A stretch of DNA of 64,000 nucleotides from Serinibacter arcticus (lineage in GTDB: Bacteria > Actinomycetota > Actinomycetes > Actinomycetales > Beutenbergiaceae): contig NZ_PYHR01000002.1 in assembly GCF_003121705.1 (NCBI RefSeq), positions 3,100,001 to 3,164,000 of the forward strand. The letters are read 5' to 3'. The translations under genes were made by a program, and so were the position numbers. This document shows positions 26,485 through 36,341 of this stretch, in pieces. Under the pieces are notes generated by a model. That model did not search any database, had not been told where the DNA came from, and saw nothing but the letters and a program-made list of their open reading frames with translations. Every line of letters starts with the position of its first letter. Position 1 is the first letter of the stretch.

Positions 26485-27443
26485 AGCCGCCGGTCGATCC
26501 AGTCGAGGAGCGCGTGCTCGTAGTCCTCGCGGGCGGGCGACGGCGAGAGGGCGAGGTCGTGCATGCCGTTCGGCACGGTGCGCAGGGTGACGTCGCTGCC
26601 GAGCTTCCCGGCGACGGCCCACATGTGCCGCACGTCGAGGACCGTGTCCGTGGTGCGCACCTGGGCCGGGGTGATCGCGGTCCCGCCGGCGCCGCCCGAG
26701 CGCGTCGACGTCGCCATCAGCACCGGCACGCGCAGGTCGAGCCCCTCGGCGACGCGGCGCTGGGCGCGGCGGATCGCGCTCAGCCAGGACGCGCGCACGG
26801 GGAAGCCCTCGAGCGGCTTCCAGGCCAGGTCGAAGTCCCACTCGCCGCCCGTGCTGGCGTGGATCGAGGCGGTGTAGGTGCGGGACAGGCGCGAGATGAC
26901 GGCGTCGGGGTCGCGCCAGGAGGCGACCGCCGCGAGCGGTCCGCTGAGGCTGCGCCTGAGCGGGGTGTCGTTGATGTCGTACCAGGGACTGTTGAGCACG
27001 ACGGCGTGGATCGAGCGCGGGTGGTGGTGGGCGAACAGCGTCACGACCAGGCCCCCGGTGGAGTGCCCGACCAGCACGACCTGGCGGTGCCCCTCCGACC
27101 GGATGATCGCCAGCGCGGCGAGGATCTCCTCGTCGTACTCCGCGACGTCGCGGACCAGCGCCGGGACCTGCCCGGGGCGCAGCGAGCGGCCGTAGCGGCG
27201 CAGGTCGAGCGCGTAGAAGTCGAGCCCGCCAGCGACCACGTTGCGCGCGTGCTGCGCCTGGAAGAAGTAGTCCGAGAACCCGTGCACGAACAGCACCGCG
27301 CGCTCGCGGGTCGGGGTGCCGCACCGCACGAGGGTGGCGGTCGTGCCGTCGGGACCGTCGCCGTCGTCCGCGAGCGGGATGGTGCGGGAGACGAACTCGC
27401 CGCCCAGGACGTCGGCGTCGTACGTCGTCGTGACGGGGTCCAT
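26481..27443 (-). CDS. Alpha/beta-hydrolase (lysophospholipase/monoacylglycerol lipase-like)
   Basis: 320 residues from ATG 27443, supported by a TAGGCT box seven bases upstream. The oxyanion-hole block is VLFVHGFSDYFFQ, followed by LDLRRYGRS, the nucleophile elbow GHSTGG (Ser about 156), an aspartate region, and the catalytic His in VPNGMHDLALS. This is the PldB/MGL-type cytosolic serine hydrolase. It lies between the two copies of the A-B-C/D module and overlaps gene D by four bases, so it is probably co-transcribed with D and may act on membrane lipids related to module function; that link is inference. Confidence 0.87.
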   Translation of the reverse strand: MDPVTTTYDADVLGGEFVSRTIPLADDGDGPDGTTATLVRCGTPTRERAVLFVHGFSDYFFQAQHARNVVAGGLDFYALDLRRYGRSLRPGQVPALVRDVAEYDEEILAALAIIRSEGHRQVVLVGHSTGGLVVTLFAHHHPRSIHAVVLNSPWYDINDTPLRRSLSGPLAAVASWRDPDAVISRLSRTYTASIHASTGGEWDFDLAWKPLEGFPVRASWLSAIRRAQRRVAEGLDLRVPVLMATSTRSGGAGGTAITPAQVRTTDTVLDVRHMWAVAGKLGSDVTLRTVPNGMHDLALSPSPAREDYEHALLDWIDRRL

Positions 27444-27450
27444 GCGCGGC

Positions 27451-27456
27451 AGCCTA
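27451..27456 (-). promoter_or_regulatory. -10 box TAGGCT, leaderless promoter of hydrolase-D operon
   Basis: TAGGCT is seven bases before ATG 27443. It lies back to back with the plus-strand TAGCAT box at 27492. Confidence 0.6.
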
Positions 27457-27491
27457 ACGCGGCGCGTGCAGCCGGGCCCGTGCCGCCTCGC

Positions 27492-27497
27492 TAGCAT
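27492..27497 (+). promoter_or_regulatory. -10 box TAGCAT, leaderless promoter of module copy 2
   Basis: TAGCAT is seven bases before ATG 27505, the same element as in copy 1 (23131). Confidence 0.65.
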
Positions 27498-27504
27498 CGC
27501 CACC

Positions 27505-28110
27505 ATGACCTCGCCCCTGCGCACCGCGCTGACCTCGCGCTGGACGTGGGGGACCGCGGCGACGCTCGCCGTCGGGGTCGCCGCGATCGGCATCGGCGGC
27601 GGCTGGGGCGCGTCGCCGCCCGCCGAGCTCCCCGAGCTGGCCGCGGGGGCGACGGCGGAGCTGGGTCCGTACGACGTGGACGTGCGGGGGTGGACGGTGA
27701 GCGACGAGCTGCTGCCCGACGACCTCTCCTACAGCGACGCCGCGGCCTGGATCGTGATCGACCTCGGCATCACCGCCAACCCGCCCGCGACCGTCGGGTG
27801 GTTCGCCGACTCGCTCGCGGTCGAGGGCGTCGAGCCGACCGGGCGCGTGCTCCTGGTGGACCCCGCCGACGGCGACCTGATCGCGCAGGTCCACCCGGGC
27901 GTCCCGACCGACGCGCTGCTCCTCGTCCCGGTCGACGCGGAGGCCGCCGCCGCGGCCGACGAGCTGGACCGCCTGCCGGTCGTGCTCTCGGCGCACGTCT
28001 TCACCGCCCACGTCATCTCCGGCGAGGAGTGGTGGTGGCGCGCGAGGCCGACGGTGACGCTCGAGGTCTCCCGCGACGACGACGTCGCCCGCGTCGGGGC
28101 CGCCTCGTGA
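27505..28110 (+). CDS. Module protein A, copy 2
   Basis: 201 residues from ATG 27505; the frame is open further upstream but the leaderless -10 box and the paralogue set the start here. One N-terminal helix (about 14-34) anchors the domain. Compared with the gene at 23143 it keeps LGPYDVDVRGWTVSD, SYSDAAAWIVIDLGITANPP and VHPGVPTDALLLVPV; outside these blocks the two have diverged strongly, so the duplication is not recent. It overlaps B by four bases. Confidence 0.7.
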   Translation: MTSPLRTALTSRWTWGTAATLAVGVAAIGIGGGWGASPPAELPELAAGATAELGPYDVDVRGWTVSDELLPDDLSYSDAAAWIVIDLGITANPPATVGWFADSLAVEGVEPTGRVLLVDPADGDLIAQVHPGVPTDALLLVPVDAEAAAAADELDRLPVVLSAHVFTAHVISGEEWWWRARPTVTLEVSRDDDVARVGAAS

Positions 28111-28727
28111 GCCGTGTGCGCCTCACCCCGGCGGCCTGGGCCTCCGCGGCCGGGCTCACCGCCGTCGCGCTGCTCCTCGGTCAGCACGCCGTGAGTCGGC
28201 CGGAGGTCGCCACGGGCACGTCGATCCTGCGGGCCGACGCCGGCCAGGAGCTGGTCGTCTCGGGCGCGCGGGTCGTGGTGCTCGAGGCGCGCTCGACCGA
28301 CCAGGTGCTGGTCGAGGGCGAGGTGGACTACTCCCTCGAGTCCGACGGGTCCGACGAATCGTCCGACGAGGGCGACGGCCTCGTCCCGCTGACGACGACC
28401 GGGCGCTGGCTGGTGCTCCGCGTCGCCGTCGCCGGTGAGAACGCCCCGACCGATCAGGTCTCCTACGTCTGGGTCGACGACGAGGGCGTGCGGTACCAGC
28501 TCTCCGAACGCGTCGACCGCGACATCGACGACGCGCAGCCCGGGGAGTGGTGGCACGAGGACATCACGTTCGAGGTCCCGGCGGAGGCCGCCGACGGAGG
28601 CACCCTGCGCGTCGAGCCCGAGGGCGTCAGCCGCGAGGTACCCATGCAGGTCGGCGACATCCGGGTCGCCGACGTCGAGCGGGTGGAGTCGGTCGAACCC
28701 GCAGCGCTGAGCCCGGGGAGGTCCTGA
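28107..28727 (+). CDS. Module protein B, copy 2
   Basis: 206 residues from GTG 28107 (GTGA overlap with A). One helix near the N-terminus, then a beta-rich domain with AGQELVVSGARVVVL, TTTGRWLVLRVAVAGE, YVWVDDEGVRYQ and EWWHEDITFEVP. An acidic insert, DGSDESSDEGDG (about 78-89), is absent from copy 1. Function unknown; the conserved WWHED block is the best family marker. Confidence 0.7.
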   Translation: MSRVRLTPAAWASAAGLTAVALLLGQHAVSRPEVATGTSILRADAGQELVVSGARVVVLEARSTDQVLVEGEVDYSLESDGSDESSDEGDGLVPLTTTGRWLVLRVAVAGENAPTDQVSYVWVDDEGVRYQLSERVDRDIDDAQPGEWWHEDITFEVPAEAADGGTLRVEPEGVSREVPMQVGDIRVADVERVESVEPAALSPGRS

Positions 28728-29314
28728 TGGTCGGGGAACGACGCCCGGTCAGGACGGCGGCGCTCGCGGCGGGCTCGCTCCTCGCCGTCGCGGCCCTCGT
28801 CTGGACGACGGGCCACGAGTCGTGGGCGACGTGGTCGCAGGGGCGGCCGCTGTCGGCTGCCCCGGTCGAGGCCGACGGCTCCGCCGAGGTCGCCGGGATC
28901 ACGGTCGCGTTCGAGGGGGTCGAGCTCCTCGGGGGCGGGCTCGTGAGCCGGTTCGACGACGCGTTCGAGGCGCCCGAGGGCTGGGAGCTGTGGCGGGCCT
29001 CGTTCGAGGTGTCGGGCGTGCCCGAGGAGGACTCGCCCGAGGAGGAGGCGTGGGAGGCCGTCGGCGCGACGATGCACGTGGACGCCTCCGACGGGCGCAC
29101 CTACACGCGCTCCGACGTCATCCCCTCCTCCGTCGAGCCCGACAACGGCTGGCTGGACCCGTACTCGCTCGAGGGCGGGGCGCAGACGGACGTCGTGCTG
29201 CTGCCCGACGGGGTCGTGCCGCAGCGGGTGCGGCTCCTGCCGACGGCCGAGACGTCGCGCTACTGGTCGTTCGAGGTCGACGCCGAGGAGGGCGCGGGGG
29301 CCGACGGGGGCTGA
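28727..29314 (+). CDS. Module protein C, copy 2
   Basis: 195 residues from ATG 28727, which overlaps the stop of B by one base (TGATG). An N-terminal helix (about 10-28) is followed by the domain with GITVAFEGVELL, APEGWELWRASFEVSGV, SDGRTYTRSD and YWSFEV. It carries an acidic insert (PEEDSPEEEAWE) and a C-terminal tail of about 12 residues beyond YWSFEV that copy 1 lacks. Its last 55 bases overlap the end of gene D copy 2 on the other strand. Confidence 0.7.
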   Translation: MVGERRPVRTAALAAGSLLAVAALVWTTGHESWATWSQGRPLSAAPVEADGSAEVAGITVAFEGVELLGGGLVSRFDDAFEAPEGWELWRASFEVSGVPEEDSPEEEAWEAVGATMHVDASDGRTYTRSDVIPSSVEPDNGWLDPYSLEGGAQTDVVLLPDGVVPQRVRLLPTAETSRYWSFEVDAEEGAGADGG

Positions 29315-30776
29315 GCGTCGTGCGCGGCGCGACGGGCTCGGCGCCCGCCCGCGCGCCCGCCCGCCGGCGGGAGCCGCAGCACGCCGGGCATCCCGAGCCG
29401 CCGCAGCGTCAGGTCGGTCCCGGCCGCGACCGCCGCGATCGTCACGGTCTGCACCACGACCAGCGCGAGCGCCTCGAGCACGGGGAAGAGCGCGATCCAG
29501 TCAGCCAGCGCGACCGTGGGGAGCAGGAGGTCGGCCAGCCACCACACGACGTGGTCGACCTGGGCGAGCACCGTGAACAGGATGGCGAAGGTCAGCACGG
29601 GCAGCCAGCCGCGCGCCAGCACGAGCCCGACGGCGCCCCCGAGCGGGCCCCACCGGCTCTCCGGCCGGAGCACCGAGGCCCACGACCGCTCGAGGCGCTC
29701 GGTGTCCAGGAGCCGGTCCGTGTCGACGGAGGCGAGCCGTCGCGAGCGCGAGCCGAGCCGGGCGCCGTAGGTCGCCGTCGCCGCAGCGGCGCGCCGGGCG
29801 AGCGGCATGCCCGCGCCCTCGCGCCGGCCGTGCAGCAGGAAGCCGAGGGCCAGCCACGCCGTCGGGACGAGGATCCCGGCGACGGCGATCTGGAGCACGT
29901 GCCCGACGACGTCGGCGACCGCCCCGATCGCCGGCGCGATCGCCGGCCACTCCAGGGCGGCCCACGCCTGGCTCGCGCCGACCACCACGCGCCGGCTGTC
30001 CCACCAGTCGCCGAGCCGCCCGAGGACGGCGGCGACGACGAGGAACGAGAGCACCAGCCAGATCAGCTCGGCGTAGGCGACCAGGGTGCGCAGCGTCGCG
30101 GTGCCGATCCCGCCGATCCGGGTGCTGCGCGCCCCGGGACCACGGGCGTCGTGCCGCTCGAGCACGCGGGCACCGATGCCGCGCAGCACGAAGGCGACGA
30201 CGATCGTGCCGAGCATCGGCACGGACAGCCCGTCGGGGATGCGGCCGACCAGGGCGTCGGCCGGGCCGACCTCGTCGGAGTAGACCGTCTCCTGCATCAG
30301 GGTGCGGAAGTAGCCGCTGCGCTCCGCCTCGAGCTGGCCGCTCTGCTCGTACAGCACCAGGTACAGGAGCAGGGCGCTCGCGAACGCGGCCAGCGACGTC
30401 GCGACGCCCCTCCCCGCGCCCCCGTGAGCCGGGCGGTGACGGCGAGCATCCCGACGGCGGTGGCGAACGCGATGCCCGGGCTGAGAGCGAAGACGGCCAG
30501 CCCCGCCGTCGCGCTCCGCTCGGAGACGAGGACGGCGAGCTCGAGCACCCAGCTGCGCGCGGTCGCGCCGAGGGCGGCGACGGCGAGCAGCACGTACCAG
30601 TAGCGCGCCAGCAGGCGGCCGGTGGTGACGAGGAGCTCGCGGCCGTCGTCGCGGACGACGGAGGCGACGTCGCGGGCGGTGAGGGCGGGACGCGGGGGGT
30701 CGGGAGAGACGGCCGGCTGCGTGGCGACGGCTGCCTGCGTGGCCTCGGCCTCGGCCGGCGCGTCCCCGTGCGTCAT
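29260..30776 (-). pseudogene. Module protein D, copy 2: polytopic membrane protein, frameshifted as read
   Basis: The start is ATG 30776, seven bases after TAGGCT. The first frame gives about 120 residues (TM helices, GRLLARYWYVLLAVAALGA, MLAVTARLTGA) and then runs off frame. The second frame from about 30405 gives the rest (ALLLYLVLYEQSGQ through LADLLLPTV to the end). Adding one base in the C runs at 30407-30423 joins them and restores colinearity with the 539-residue copy at 24865; the intact product would be about 505 residues. Either the gene is inactivated by a single-base loss or the base was missed in sequencing. The rest of the frame has no other damage, favouring a very recent event or an error. 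Confidence 0.75.
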
Positions 30777-30783
30777 GCGCCGC

Positions 30784-30789
30784 AGCCTA
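30784..30789 (-). promoter_or_regulatory. -10 box TAGGCT, leaderless promoter of D copy 2
   Basis: TAGGCT is seven bases before ATG 30776, matching the box of the hydrolase-D operon of copy 1. Confidence 0.6.
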
Positions 30790-30895
30790 GCCCTCGGGGC
30801 CCTGCGTCCCCCGCGTAGCCCACGCCACAGCCGTCGCACCGTCCGGCCATCGTGCGGTCAGGCACCGTTCACCGCGCTGCGGCACAATGCGGATC

Positions 30896-33800
30896 GTGAC
30901 GACACCTTCCCCGGACCGGCCTGCGACCGGGGTGATGGACCGGATCGCCGAGGCCCCGAGGCCCCGGACCCTGCTCGACGTGCTGGCGGCCACGGCCGAG
31001 GCCCACCCCGACGCCCCCGCGATCGAGGACGAGGCCGGCCACCTGACCTACGCCGAGCTGCTGGAGCACATCGGCGAGCTGGCTGCCCAGCTGCGCGCGG
31101 CCGGTGTCGTCACGGGCGACACGGTGGGGGTGCGGCTGCCGTCGGGCGGGCGCGAGCTGTACGTCGCGATCCTCGCCGTCATCGCGGCCGGTGCCGCCTA
31201 CGTGCCCGTCGACGCCGACGACCCGCCCGAGCGCGCCGCCCTCGTCCTCGGTGAGGCGCGGGTCCACGGCGTGCTCGACGCCGTCGGGAGCTACCGCCGG
31301 CTGCGCGGCGGCGAGGAGCTGCTCGAGCTGGTGCCCGACGCCGAGGGCCGGATCGGCGGCGGCGACGTCCCCGAGCCCGGCGACTGGGAGCAGCCCGGGC
31401 TCGAGCACGACGCCTGGGTCATCTTCACCTCCGGCTCCACCGGCACCCCCAAGGGGTCGCCGTCAGCCACCGCAGCGCCGCCGCGTTCGTCGACGCCGAG
31501 GCCGCCCTCTTCCTCGTCGACGCCCCGCTCGTTCCCGGCGACCGCGTGCTCGCTGGCCTGTCGGTCGCGTTCGACGCCTCGTGCGAGGAGATGTGGCTCG
31601 CGTGGCGCAACGGCGCGTGCCTCGTGCCGGCGCCGCGCTCGCTCGTGCGCTCCGGCGAGGACCTCGGACCGTGGCTGCAGCGCCGCTCCGTCACCGCCGT
31701 CTCCACCGTGCCGACCCTCGCCTCGCTCTGGCCGGCCGAGGCGCTGGAGTCCGTGCGCCTGCTGATCTTCGGCGGTGAGGCGTGCCCGCCCGAGCTCGGT
31801 CGCCGTCTGGCGAGCCCCGACCGCGAGGTCTGGAACACCTACGGCCCGACCGAGGCGACCGTCGTCGCGTGCGGCGCCCCGCTCGGCGGCCCCGGCCCCG
31901 TGCGCATCGGGCTGCCGCTCGCGGGCTGGGCGCTCGCCGTCGTCGACGCCGAGGGCCACCCGGTGCCCGAGGGCGGCCAGGGCGAGCTGGTCATCGGCGG
32001 CGTCGGGCTCGCCCGCTACCTCGATCCCGCCAAGGACGCCGAGAAGTACGCCCCGATGCCGACGCTCGGCTGGGAGCGGGCCTACCGCTCCGGTGACCTC
32101 GTGCGGTTCGAGCGCGAGGGCCTGATCTTCCTCGGCCGCGCCGACGACCAGGTCAAGGTCGGCGGCCGCCGCATCGAGCTCGGCGAGGTCGACACGGCCC
32201 TGCAGGGGTTGCCAGGCGTGACGGCGGCGGCCGCCGCGGTGCGCCGCACCGAGGCGGGCACGCCGGTGCTGGTCGGTTACCTCACGGTGACGCCCGAGTT
32301 CCAGCGGCAGGAGGCCCGCGCGCTGCTCGCCGAGGAGCTGCCGGCCGCGCTGGTGCCGCTGCTCGCCGTCGTCGAGGACCTGCCCACCCGCACCTCGGGC
32401 AAGGTCGACCGCGACGCGCTGCCGTGGCCGCTGCCCGGGGCGGGCGGGGGAGCGGGGGGCGACGTCGACGGCGACGCCCTCGCGGACCTGCCGCCGGCCC
32501 AGGCGTGGCTGGCCGAGCAGTGGCGTGCGGTGCTCGGCGTCGCCGTCGCGAGCCCCGACGCCGACTTCTTCGAGGTCGGCGGCGGCTCGCTGTCGGCCGC
32601 CCAGCTCGTCTCGCGCATCCGTGCCCGCAGGGCCGAGGTGACGGTCGCCGACCTGTACGACCGGCCTCGGCTGGCCGCGATGGCCGAGCTGCTCGGAGAC
32701 CTCGGCGACGACGACCCGACCACCGGCTCCGGCGCCGACGGCACGTTCTCGCGCCCCTCGCCCACGCCGCGCCTCACGCAGCTGCTCCAGACGCTCACCG
32801 CCGTGCCGCTGTACATCCTCACGGGTGCGCGCTGGCTCGTGTACGTGCTCACCGCCGGCAACCTGCTGCACCTCGCGGCGGGCTCGCCGAACGGTGCCGG
32901 CGAGGACTTCAGCTTCCTGCCGTGGACGCCGTGGCCGGTCATCGCCGTCGGGCTGCTGGTGCTCGTGACGCCCTGGGGCGGATGGCCGTCGCGGCGCTCG
33001 CGGCCCGGATCCTGCTCGCCGGTGTGAAGCCGGGCGACTACCGCCGTGGCGGCGCGACCCACCTGCGGCTGTGGCTCGCCGAGGCGATCGCGCACCAGAT
33101 CGACGCCGTCAGCCTCGCGGGCGCGCCCTGGGTGGTCGTCTACGCGCGGGCGCTCGGCGCGCGGATCGGTCGCGACGTCGACCTCCACACCCTCCCGCCG
33201 ATCACCGGGATGCTCGTGGTGGGCGACGGCGCCGCCGTCGAGCCCGAGGTCGACCTCGCCGGGTACTGGCTGGACGGCGACGTCGTGCGGCTGGGCGGCA
33301 TCGAGATCGGAGCGCACGCGTGCGTCGGGGCCCGCAGCACGCTCGCCCCCGGAACCCGCATCGGGGCCGGCGCCACCGTCAGCCCCGGCAGCGCGGTGTT
33401 CGGCAAGGTCGGCGCAGGCAAGACGTGGAGCGGCTCGCCCGCCGTCCGCGTCCCCACGAGCGACGGCGGGTGGCCGACGACGGCGCCGCCCAGCAACCGC
33501 TCGTGGCTGGTGGCCTACGGGCTGGCCTCGACCGCCGTCGCGCTGCTCCCGATCCTCGCCTTCGTGCTCGGCGGTCTCGTCGTGGCGCAGGGGCTGCGCG
33601 GCGCCGAGACGTTCTCCCAGGCCGCGCTCGCGGGGCTGGTGTGGATCGCGCCGGCGGGCGTCGTGACGTTCGTGGCGTTCGCCGTCGGCGTCGTGGTGGC
33701 GGTGCGGCTGCTGTCGATCGGCCTGACGCCGGGCGACCACCCGGTCCTGTCGCGCGTGGCGTGGCAGGCCTGGACGATCGAGCGGCTGCTCGACGCCGCG

Positions 33801-34913
33801 CGCACCATCCTCTTCCCGCTCTACGCCTCGCTGTTCACGCCCGTGTGGCTGCGGCTGCTGGGCGCCAAGGTGGGCAAGGACGTCGAGGCGTCCACCGTGC
33901 TGCTGCTCCCCACGATGACGACGATCGACGACGGCGCGTTCCTCGCCGACGACACGATGATCGCCTCCTACGAGCTGCGCCAGGGCTGGATGCGCATCGC
34001 GAAGGTGCGGATCGGCGCGCGCGCGTTCATCGGGAACTCGGGCATGGCCGGCGCAGGTCACAAGGTGCCGAAGGACTCCCTCGTCGCCGTGCTGTCGATC
34101 GCGCCGGCCAAGGCCAAGGCGGGCAGCTCGTGGCTCGGCTCGCCGCCCGTGCGGCTGCGGCGCGTGCCGACGGAGGGCGACGACCGACTCACCTACAGCC
34201 CCGACGCCCGGCTCCGGGTGGCGCGCGCGTTCTGGGAGCTTCTGCGCGCCGTCCCGGTGATCCTCAGCTACGGGCTCGGGCTCGCCGTCCTGCTCGTGCT
34301 CGCGTGGCTGGCCGTCGAGGTCGGGCCGGGATGGGCGCTGCTGCTCTCGGGCGTGGTGCTCGTCAGCGCCGCGGTCGTCGCGGCCGCGGTGAGCACGGTC
34401 GCGAAGTGGCTGATCGTGGGTCCGATCCGCGCCGGCGACCACCCGCTGTGGAGCTCGTTCGTGTGGCGCACCGAGGTCTCGGACACGTTCGTGGAGATGC
34501 TCGCGGCACCGTGGTTCGCGCACGCGGCGGCCGGCACCCCGGCGCTCGCGGTGTGGCTGCGCTCGCTCGGCGCCCGGATCGGGCGCGGCGTCTGGTGCGA
34601 CTCCTACTGGCTGCCGGAGCCTGACCTCGTGACCCTGGGGGACGGCGCCGTCGTGAACCGCGGCTGCGTGGTGCAGACCCACCTGTTCCACGACCGGGTG
34701 ATGAGCATCGACGGCGTGACGCTCGGCGTCGGCGCCACGCTCGGACCGCACAGCGTGATCCTGCCCGCGGCTAGTATCGGTGATCACGCCACCGTCGGCC
34801 CCGCCTCGCTGGTCATGCGGGGCGAGGACGTGCCGGTCGGCAGCCGCTGGAGCGGGAACCCGATCGGCCCCTGGAGGTCGGTCAGGGTGCGCGCCTACGT
34901 GGGTAACGACTAG
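30896..34913 (+). pseudogene. Pls/PosA-type nonribosomal peptide synthetase for a poly-amino acid (two apparent frameshifts)
   Basis: With one base added at each of two G/C runs (31453-31456; 32971-32978) the product is about 1339 residues, close to the roughly 1300 of epsilon-poly-lysine synthetase. Order: adenylation domain (FTSGSTGTPKG, FDASCEEMW, FGGEACP, NTYGPTEATV, YRSGDLVR, FLGRADDQVKVGGRRIELGE), thiolation domain (DFFEVGGGSLSAAQL; Ser carries the pantetheine), then membrane helices alternating with three soluble units built on hexapeptide-like repeats (GARIGRDVDLHTLPP; LGAKVGKDVEAST; LGARIGRGVWCDSYW). This A-T-TM-C1-TM-C2-TM-C3 layout is specific to the Pls/PosA family, which links amino acids into linear isopeptides and needs no thioesterase. 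Start is GTG 30896 or ATG 30887. A PPTase and an M1 peptidase follow. Confidence 0.85.
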
Positions 34914-34993
34914 GCGCCGGAGCACGACGCCCGGTCGCGGACGAGCAGACGGCAGACGATCAGGCGACGACCGGGCCCCGGCCCGAGGCAGGG

Positions 34994-36319
34994 ATGACGA
35001 TGGTGCGATCGACCTCCGCGACGGGACTGGGCGACCGCTACACGCCGACGAGCGGCAACCCCGGCTACCACGTCGAGCTGTACGACCTCGAGCTCGACTA
35101 CAAGGTGCGGACCAACCGGCTCGAGGGCGTCGCGATCCTGTCGATCCTCACGACCGACGACGTCAGCTCGCTCGCGTTCGACCTCGTCACCCTCAAGGTG
35201 TCCGGGGCCAGGGTCAACGGGCACCGGGCCCCGTACACGCAGGGGCCGACCAAGGTCCGCGTGCAGCTCCCGCGGCCGACGGTCGCGGGGGTGCGGCTGA
35301 CGGTCGAGCTCGACTACGTCGGTCGTCCGGGGCCGCGGCGCACGCGCTGGGGCCGCATCGGGTGGGAGGAGCTGGAGGACGGCGTCCTCGTCGCCTCGCA
35401 GCCCACCGGGGCGCCGACCTGGTTCCCCTGCAACGACCACCCGAGCGAGAAGTCGCGCTACCGCCTCGCGATCACGACGGAGAAGCCGTACCGCGTCGTC
35501 GCGCACGGGGTGCCCGCCGGCCACACGAGCCGCGGCGAGCAGCGGACCTGGCGCTACATCCAGGACATCCCGGCCGCGAGCTACCTCGCCACGGTCCAGG
35601 TGGGCGACTACGTCGCCGACGAGATCGACCTCGGCACCGTGCCCGGCACCCTGCACTACCCGCGCGCGCTGGCCAAGCGGGTCAAGCACGACTTCGCCGA
35701 CCTCGGCCGGATGGTCGCGCTGTTCTCCGACCGGTTCGGGCCCTACCCGCTGTCGAAGTACGACGTCGTCATCACGCCGGACGAGCTCGAGATCCCGATC
35801 GAGGCGCAGGGGATGGCCACGTTCGGCAGCAACCACGCCGACGGCGAGAAGGGCTCGGAGCGGCTCGTCGCGCACGAGCTCGCGCACCAGTGGTTCGGCA
35901 ACAGCGTCGGCCTGGCGTCCTGGCAGCACATCTGGCTCAACGAGGGCTTCGCCTGCTACTCGGAGTGGCTGTGGTCGGAGGAGTCCGGCGGGCCGGCCGC
36001 GGACGTGCTCGCGCGGCAGTACCACGCGCGGCTGACGCTGCAGCCGCAGGACATCGTGCTCGGCGACCCCGGGCCCGACCTCATGTTCGACGACCGCATC
36101 TACAAGCGCGGCGCCCTGCTCGTGCACGCGCTGCGCCTCACGCTCGGCGACGAGGCGTTCTTCGACGTCGTGCGCGGGTGGACCGAGCTGAAGCGGCACG
36201 GCGTCGCGACGACGGAGGAGTTCGTGCAGCACGCGTCCGACCGGTCGGGGCGCGACCTGGGTGGGCTGTTCGACGCGTGGCTGGTGCGGACGGCGCTTCC
36301 GGCGCTGCCCCTGCCCTGA
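34994..36319 (+). CDS. M1-family zinc metallopeptidase
   Basis: 441 residues, so only the N-terminal beta and catalytic domains of the family (PepN has about 870). Zinc ligands are in HELAHQWFG (294-302) and the third ligand E317 in NEGFACYSEW; YKRGALLVHALR supplies the region of the transition-state Tyr. The exopeptidase motif GAMEN is replaced by QGMAT (272-276), which may change N-terminus recognition. No signal peptide is seen. It starts 80 bases after the synthetase gene, in the same direction. Cleavage of the poly-amino-acid product or self-protection is a reasonable guess; general peptide turnover is the alternative. Confidence 0.9.
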   Translation: MTMVRSTSATGLGDRYTPTSGNPGYHVELYDLELDYKVRTNRLEGVAILSILTTDDVSSLAFDLVTLKVSGARVNGHRAPYTQGPTKVRVQLPRPTVAGVRLTVELDYVGRPGPRRTRWGRIGWEELEDGVLVASQPTGAPTWFPCNDHPSEKSRYRLAITTEKPYRVVAHGVPAGHTSRGEQRTWRYIQDIPAASYLATVQVGDYVADEIDLGTVPGTLHYPRALAKRVKHDFADLGRMVALFSDRFGPYPLSKYDVVITPDELEIPIEAQGMATFGSNHADGEKGSERLVAHELAHQWFGNSVGLASWQHIWLNEGFACYSEWLWSEESGGPAADVLARQYHARLTLQPQDIVLGDPGPDLMFDDRIYKRGALLVHALRLTLGDEAFFDVVRGWTELKRHGVATTEEFVQHASDRSGRDLGGLFDAWLVRTALPALPLP

Positions 36320-36341
36320 GGGGGCCGGTGAGGGCGGCGGC

